A stretch of DNA of 20,353 nucleotides from NCBI GenBank assembly GCA_023663915.1, contig JAMPGN010000052.1, positions 1 through 20,353 on the forward strand, in the 5' to 3' direction. The DNA comes from Eubacterium sp. (GTDB lineage: Bacteria; Bacillota_A; Clostridia; Lachnospirales; Lachnospiraceae). Positions 16,337-20,353 of this stretch are shown one piece after another; the first letter of the stretch is position 1; every line of letters starts with the position of its first letter. Under the pieces are notes generated by a model, which was not told the origin of the DNA, did no database searches, and saw only the letters and a program-made list of their open reading frames with translations. The position numbers were made by a program, and so were the translations under genes.

Positions 16337-17470
16337 TTACATAAGATGATCCCCATACGGCAGCGATCCCATATATTTTTCCATAAATTCCCAATCAGGA
16401 ATGTATCCATTGGCAGAGTAGGTATGGTTGGCATCAATATACGGTTTTCCGTCTGTGTTTTGCCGGATTGGAAGGCTTAAGACAAGATCAGGCAGTGTCT
16501 TGTTTGCTTGCCGTCCATAACTATATTTGTATTTGTTCTGCACGATGATCGTTATCATGAAAAGTTTGGCTGCCGGAGAGAGTTTCTCTTTGGCATCGAG
16601 TGTGTATAAGTCACGACCACTGTAGAACGGTTCGTCCTGATAAAAAGTAGATAATACGCTGCCGCCTGCGGCAACGCTGATGAGACCGCTCTTTTGTGGA
16701 GCGATATATGGAATGAGCCTGACCCGTGCGGTTACACCGTTGTTCTCCGCAGTCCTTGCCACGAAATTGACGGAATCGGCTTCGTTCTTATCGGCTATGG
16801 CGCAGGTGTTGAGTTCAAGATTCACACCGTATCGTATCGCAAAGAGATCGGACAATTTGAAATTTTTCCACATGTGTATATTCAGACTGGGAGCATTTCC
16901 CGGTCTGTTTTGCGTAGTGAGTGGGTGGTGGCGGAGTGACTGCATATATTGTTCCATAAAGTTCCAATCGGGGACATAGCCTTCTGCAGAATAAGCATGT
17001 GTTTCATCAATCGAAAGCGTTCCGTCCGGATTGTGGCGGGGCGGAAGATTGATCGTGTCGTTTCCATATTTCTCTGCGGTCACTTTACGTCCGTAGGCAT
17101 ATTTCAAGCGGATGGCGGAGAGCACGGTCTGCAGAAACAGATACAACATATCGCTTGGGCGATCACTTTTTAATATGAGAAGTTTGGCGGAATCACCGAC
17201 GACACAGCCGTCTGGCTGGTAAGAGACATAACCGGCGCATCCGCTTCTTGCCACGGTCAGACATGGATGTTCTGACAAGACATAGTTCTTAGCTTTACAG
17301 TATTCTAAGTCGATTTTTCCTAAGACACCGTTGTTTTCTTCGCCGCTTTGCACTACCGTAAATGTTCCGGGGTGGTCGTCGATCTCTTCTTTTGTGATAC
17401 CTTTTCCGTTATGAATGGTAAAAACAGAAGAGATCCTAAACTCTTTCCAATCCTTGAGATTCAGATTCAT
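16337..17470 (-). CDS. Specificity (S) subunit of a BcgI-like restriction-modification system
   Basis: DNA-recognition subunit that would direct the methyltransferase/nuclease partner to a two-part target. The 377-residue chain is two copies of one module: each opens with a WK-F motif (DWKEFRISSVF at 7-17, MWKNFKLSDLF at 200-210), has a diverged recognition domain, then a repeated tail where P-G/PDG, I-D, YSA-GY-PDW-FME-YM-SL recur (142-179 and 333-370, about 191 residues apart). This two-target-domain layout is that of type I HsdS and type IIB B subunits; the size is close to BcgI B (~340). ATG at 17470 is preceded by an AGAAGGGA ribosome site and lies within the end of the methyltransferase gene, a 35-base overlap that points to coupled translation. 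The recognition sequence cannot be predicted by eye. Confidence 0.84.
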   Translation of the reverse strand: MNLNLKDWKEFRISSVFTIHNGKGITKEEIDDHPGTFTVVQSGEENNGVLGKIDLEYCKAKNYVLSEHPCLTVARSGCAGYVSYQPDGCVVGDSAKLLILKSDRPSDMLYLFLQTVLSAIRLKYAYGRKVTAEKYGNDTINLPPRHNPDGTLSIDETHAYSAEGYVPDWNFMEQYMQSLRHHPLTTQNRPGNAPSLNIHMWKNFKLSDLFAIRYGVNLELNTCAIADKNEADSVNFVARTAENNGVTARVRLIPYIAPQKSGLISVAAGGSVLSTFYQDEPFYSGRDLYTLDAKEKLSPAAKLFMITIIVQNKYKYSYGRQANKTLPDLVLSLPIRQNTDGKPYIDANHTYSANGYIPDWEFMEKYMGSLPYGDHLM

Positions 17471-19388
17471 ACATCTTCCCTTCTTTCACCAGATATGCGA
17501 GATAATTGTTTAATGTCTGCTGGAAATCCGCCTCGGTCAGCCTGCTATAATCGGTTTTCATATACGCCTCGCAAAGCCATTCACAACTGCCGTCAACAAT
17601 GGCTGTAGCGGATAAGCCGTCCACTACGATTTTGTTACGGTACAGGCGCAACCATTCTTGCTCGATGACTTTCCATTTGCTTTTGCCGTCAGAATCAAAT
17701 TGCTCGATGCGTCCGAGATTCTTTTTCTTCTTGAAACCGTCTTCCTTGCAGTAGCCGAAAAAGGTCTCTTTCGCCGTGCCGTCCTGGTTCACATGCGGTC
17801 TGCCGAGTGTAAAGAGCATACAGCAAGCAGATACGGAAGCGCCCGGATAAAAGATTTCATTCGGGAGGGTAAACACGGCTTCCAGAGTGTTATCATTCAG
17901 CATCGCCGTCTTTGCGTCGGTAATCAGCCGGTTTGTTCCGATGGCGGCGGCTACCGGAAGGAGTACGGCGAGCTTCACTTCTTTGCAGGAATGTCCGGAT
18001 TTTTCACGGCGCTTGTTCATGCCTTGGATGACATCTGAAAGAAATTGGATAAACACCAGTCCTTTCGTCGGGTCTTCCTTGCCGTTTTTTGCTTTGCCCC
18101 ATGTGGACTTGTAAGTGTCGGGGATGCCGATCGGCTTAGCGTTGTAGGGCGGATTCATCAGAATGATATCGGGGTCGGCATCTTCGATGAATTTCTTACA
18201 GTCAAAAAGGCTTGCCAGCTTGATATGACTATTGCCGTCGCCGTGAATCAACATGTTTGTCGTGGCAAGTCCATAGGCGTTCTCATCCACTTCTATCCCG
18301 TAAATGTGCTTGCTTGCAACAATTTCCTTGAGCGCCTTCGCCTCGGCTTCGGTCGTGTGGTTCTGACAATCTGCAAATTCCTTCACCATAGCCTGCACTA
18401 AGAACGAACCGCTTCCGCAGGTGCCGTCCAGAACGACTTTGGTTCGGTCCACTTCCGTCAGGCAACACATGAAATCGGTGATATGGTCCGGCGTGAAAGC
18501 CTGGTTCTTATCCGCTTTGCCGATGTATTTATTGAAAGCGATAAAAAACATGTTGAGGATATCCTGACCTTCCGGGCTGTCGGTGTCAATATATTGGTAA
18601 ATATCTTTCAAGACAGTCTCTAGGATCTTTATCCAGTTGGCGAGGGACAGTCTTTCGATTTTCTGATTGTTTAAGATATTGTTCTGCAGGAGTTGGATCT
18701 TCTTCGCCTTGTTATCGGAATGGTTAAGAAGACTGCCGAGCGTGTTCTTGATTGCGGCAATGATCTCTGCGCTGGACATCATTCCCCAGTGTGCCTTGAA
18801 TTTCTTTAAGAGAGCTTCGTCGATCTTGGTGTCGCCCTCGCTTTGTATCATTTTCTGGATATACAAAAGGATCGTGCCGACGAACTGGCTCCGCAGTTTC
18901 TCGTCGATATCCATTTTGTGGAGAAGTTCGTTGAGGGCGTATGTTTTCTTAAGGACCATTTCGCGGTCGTTGGTCTTATTCTGATGGAATAGGGATTTGT
19001 AATGCGCCATATCGTCAAGAACCGTTTCATTCGGAAGAAAATGATCGCGGTCGATGTCGTTTTTCCATACTTTGATCTGGTCATCGATGGTGTTTGCTAA
19101 GATACAGATAACTTTTTTCATGCAGGACAGTGCGCGCTCCGCCATAAGATAATCTCGAAGCTGGTCTTCGTCCGCCGTGGTTGCCTTCTGTTTTGTTTCG
19201 ACAAGGATAACGGTATCATCGTCTTTAAAACGGAGATCTAGTCGGTAATGGTTGATTGTGCACTCGCCCAATGCTTCCTGCAGCTTTTTTCTTGAGCCGG
19301 CGGCCTGGATATAGCTGTACTCGCCGTTTTCGATGTTGGATGTGTGATATTCGTTTCCAATTTGGTTGATGATAGAAGTTCTGGTCAT
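17436..19388 (-). CDS. Fused nuclease/N6-adenine methyltransferase, BcgI A-like (type IIB)
   Basis: Dual-function restriction and modification subunit. The N-terminal ~120 residues look like a PD-(D/E)xK nuclease: E38, D51 (RLDLRF) and E64-x-K66 (VETKQ) are in the expected order and spacing. A helical linker follows, then an adenine methyltransferase with QAFTPDHITDFM (296-307), motif I DGTCGSGSF (321-329) that binds S-adenosylmethionine, and catalytic motif IV NPPY (412-415). The length, 650, is close to BcgI A (~637). No separate type I HsdR or type III Res gene is present, which supports a self-contained enzyme. ATG 19388 is preceded on the minus strand by AAAGGA 9 bases away. A cleavage-dead orphan methyltransferase remains possible until the nuclease is tested; it is also possible that the N-terminal segment is only structural. 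Confidence 0.8.
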   Translation of the reverse strand: MTRTSIINQIGNEYHTSNIENGEYSYIQAAGSRKKLQEALGECTINHYRLDLRFKDDDTVILVETKQKATTADEDQLRDYLMAERALSCMKKVICILANTIDDQIKVWKNDIDRDHFLPNETVLDDMAHYKSLFHQNKTNDREMVLKKTYALNELLHKMDIDEKLRSQFVGTILLYIQKMIQSEGDTKIDEALLKKFKAHWGMMSSAEIIAAIKNTLGSLLNHSDNKAKKIQLLQNNILNNQKIERLSLANWIKILETVLKDIYQYIDTDSPEGQDILNMFFIAFNKYIGKADKNQAFTPDHITDFMCCLTEVDRTKVVLDGTCGSGSFLVQAMVKEFADCQNHTTEAEAKALKEIVASKHIYGIEVDENAYGLATTNMLIHGDGNSHIKLASLFDCKKFIEDADPDIILMNPPYNAKPIGIPDTYKSTWGKAKNGKEDPTKGLVFIQFLSDVIQGMNKRREKSGHSCKEVKLAVLLPVAAAIGTNRLITDAKTAMLNDNTLEAVFTLPNEIFYPGASVSACCMLFTLGRPHVNQDGTAKETFFGYCKEDGFKKKKNLGRIEQFDSDGKSKWKVIEQEWLRLYRNKIVVDGLSATAIVDGSCEWLCEAYMKTDYSRLTEADFQQTLNNYLAYLVKEGKMYESESQGLERV

Positions 19389-19478
19389 GAGCGGGTGTCC
19401 TTTGTGATATGTTGTTCGTGCGAATACGGTTAAACAAGTATCAATTTGTTGTTAAAAGTAATACAATACCACGAACTG

Positions 19479-19507
19479 AATATAACACTTTGCACAGAAT
19501 TTTTCAA
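19479..19507 (-). promoter_or_regulatory. Promoter of the restriction-modification operon
   Basis: On the minus strand, TTGAAA (19502-19507) and TATATT (19479-19484) are separated by 17 bases, 5 of 6 matches in each hexamer. Transcription would begin near 19472, leaving a leader of about 84 bases before the ATG at 19388. The leader is bounded by the inverted repeat GTTCGTG (19414-19420) and CACGAAC (19470-19476). Confidence 0.7.
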
Positions 19508-19594
19508 TAGTTGGGTATCATAAATTTACTCCTTTTTTGGGAAATTATCCGTTAGCATTGAAGATGATTGCGGTATTTCTGCCATATAAGGTCG

Positions 19595-19623
19595 TTGAAA
19601 AGGCAGGGAAGATACAATATAAT
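19595..19623 (+). promoter_or_regulatory. Near-consensus promoter of the toxin-antitoxin operon
   Basis: TTGAAA at 19595-19600 and a perfect TATAAT at 19618-19623 with 17 bases between. Expected start of transcription is near 19630, inside the first operator palindrome. This is the strongest sigma-A promoter in the window and sits divergent to the restriction-modification promoter about 90 bases away. The sequence between the two promoters (19508-19594) contains nothing else I can support. Confidence 0.8.
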
Positions 19624-19665
19624 ATAAGTGCGCATACTTATAGAAGATAATATGCGCTGGCATAT
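19623..19665 (+). promoter_or_regulatory. Two tandem palindromic operator candidates
   Basis: Palindrome 1 has 7-base arms TATAAGT/ACTTATA (19623-19629 and 19636-19642) around GCGCAT; palindrome 2 has 6-base arms ATATGC/GCATAT (19650-19655 and 19660-19665) around GCTG. Their centres are about 25 bases apart. The first begins at the last base of the -10 and covers the expected start site, a placement suited to repression by the antitoxin or antitoxin-toxin complex. Confidence 0.6.
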
Positions 19666-19693
19666 ATAGTGTAAGCGTTAGGAGGTGCTTTTT

Positions 19694-19918
19694 GTGACGG
19701 CTTTAAGACAAAGCGCGATGATGGAATTGGAAAAGATACCGGAAGATAAAATAGGTCTTATTTTGCAGATTATGCAAGGAGTGAATGGTTTGTATCATGA
19801 TAATCAATCAGAAAGGCGGGAAGCGTTTGCGAGATTAGAACAGTTACGCAGGAAAGGAACTGTTACGGATTACGATGCGGAACTAGCTTCCTATAGGGAA
19901 GAAAAATATGAAGAATAA
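19694..19918 (+). CDS. Small antitoxin of a PIN-toxin pair
   Basis: 74-residue protein, mostly helical and charged, starting MTALRQSAMMELEKIPEDKI and ending with a basic/acidic segment (REAFARLEQLRRKG, then SYREEKYEE). It overlaps the start of the PIN gene by 11 bases, the usual arrangement for an antitoxin whose C-terminal tail covers the toxin. I cannot assign a named antitoxin family. The start is GTG 19694, 8 bases after AGGAGG (19680-19685); the earlier GTG 19685 falls on the ribosome site itself. The N-terminal half may form the DNA-binding dimer acting on the palindromes upstream; that is inference. Confidence 0.72.
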   Translation: MTALRQSAMMELEKIPEDKIGLILQIMQGVNGLYHDNQSERREAFARLEQLRRKGTVTDYDAELASYREEKYEE

Positions 19919-20321
19919 GATTCTGATTGATACCAATGTACTGCTCGATTATCTGCTTACAAGGGAGCCGTTTTATGAAGATGCATTGAAAATTGTTCAT
20001 GCATGTGTAGAGGGAACAATTAAAGGATGCATTGCGGCACATTCCATTTCAAATATGTTTTATATATTAAGGAAAGACTATAATGCAAAGGAACGGAGAG
20101 AAACTTTATCTAACTTGTGTTCGATTTTTGATGTAGAAGGAATTGATAAAGTCAAACTGCTTTCCGGACTGCGAAATGAAGATTTCTCGGATTTTGAAGA
20201 TTGCTTACAGATGGAATGTGCAAAGGCATATGGGGCAGATTATATTGTAACAAGAGATGTAGATGATTATAAATCCTCGGAAATTAAGGCGGTTTTACCA
20301 AAAGATTATTTAAGGATGTGA
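19908..20321 (+). CDS. PIN-domain toxin, VapC-like ribonuclease
   Basis: 137-residue PIN-domain protein expected to cut RNA when its antitoxin is lost. It shows the first catalytic aspartate D8 in LIDTNVLLDYL, acidic residues around 95-98 (DFEDCLQ), and the last cluster after VTRD: D117 followed by D119 and D120. The order and spacing match PIN families of the type s-DFEDalq-A-gaDyivTRd-DY. The helix that often carries the second acidic residue (SISNMFYIL, 47-55) lacks an obvious Glu, which is worth noting but not rare in this subgroup. ATG 19908 overlaps the antitoxin end, so the two are translated together. The gene is complete and ends 32 bases before the window edge. The RNA target is unknown. 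Confidence 0.85.
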   Translation: MKNKILIDTNVLLDYLLTREPFYEDALKIVHACVEGTIKGCIAAHSISNMFYILRKDYNAKERRETLSNLCSIFDVEGIDKVKLLSGLRNEDFSDFEDCLQMECAKAYGADYIVTRDVDDYKSSEIKAVLPKDYLRM

Positions 20322-20353
20322 TGATATTGTATTTCATAGCTTTTTATGGTAGA

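Noticed and set aside
16337..19388. Classifying the R-M genes as an ordinary type I system.
   Set aside because: No HsdR motor gene is in the visible region, and the methyltransferase has its own N-terminal nuclease-like motifs. A type I HsdR lying elsewhere cannot be fully excluded, but the BcgI plan explains the data better.
19504..19521. A five-codon minus-strand reading frame (MIPNY) preceded by a strong AAAAAAGGAG ribosome-like site, just upstream of the R-M promoter.
   Set aside because: It overlaps the -35 and would not be on the R-M transcript; too short to support as a gene. It could be a relic of an older gene but nothing else supports that.

Overview
The window looks like a chromosomal segment from a gut-type Clostridia bacterium, most likely a Lachnospiraceae member. 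This rests on moderate GC, strong AGGAGG-type ribosome sites, some GTG and TTG starts, a YesM/YesN two-component pair, a lipoprotein sugar-binding protein with an Ala/acidic tether, and ABC sugar permeases with no dedicated ATPase. The assignment is by protein style only; there is no rRNA or other taxonomic marker. No tRNA, rRNA, insertion sequence or CRISPR array was seen.

Layout. (1) Positions 2-673 hold the 3' part of a PfkB-family fructokinase, closed by a hairpin-plus-T terminator. (2) Positions 889-5465 hold a three-gene Gld-like ABC export module: an ATPase, a fused ABC-2 permease/GldG-like auxiliary protein, and a DUF4340-type membrane-anchored protein. (3) Its last gene overlaps a YesM-like sensor kinase (5449-7185), which overlaps a YesN-like AraC response regulator (7178-8257). 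(4) A regulatory gap with two palindromes precedes a sugar-binding lipoprotein (8356-10146) and two permeases (10230-11129, 11152-12039). (5) After an unusual set of nested hairpins (12042-12129) come two cytoplasmic glycosidases: a GH31 enzyme (12208-14196) and a GH36 alpha-galactosidase-like enzyme (14184-16304).

Regions 3-5 read as one carbohydrate-use locus. An external signal is sensed by the kinase and passed to the AraC regulator, the oligosaccharide is taken up by the binding protein and permeases with an ATPase supplied from elsewhere (MsmX style), and it is trimmed inside the cell by alpha-glycosidases. The mix of alpha-galactosidase, GH31 and a nearby fructokinase is compatible with raffinose-type or xyloglucan-type oligosaccharides, but the sequence does not fix the substrate.

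The right end is a small defence or addiction region. On the minus strand are a 650-residue protein joining an N-terminal PD-(D/E)xK-like nuclease segment to an N6-adenine methyltransferase, and an overlapping 377-residue two-TRD specificity subunit. This arrangement and these sizes match the BcgI-type (type IIB) restriction-modification architecture. Divergent from it is a toxin-antitoxin operon with a 74-residue antitoxin and a PIN-domain toxin, driven by a near-consensus promoter overlaid by two palindromic operator candidates. The most noteworthy items are the BcgI-like system, the operator architecture of the toxin-antitoxin unit, the gene overlap coupling a Gld-type exporter to a sugar-type two-component system, and the nested hairpins at 12042-12129.
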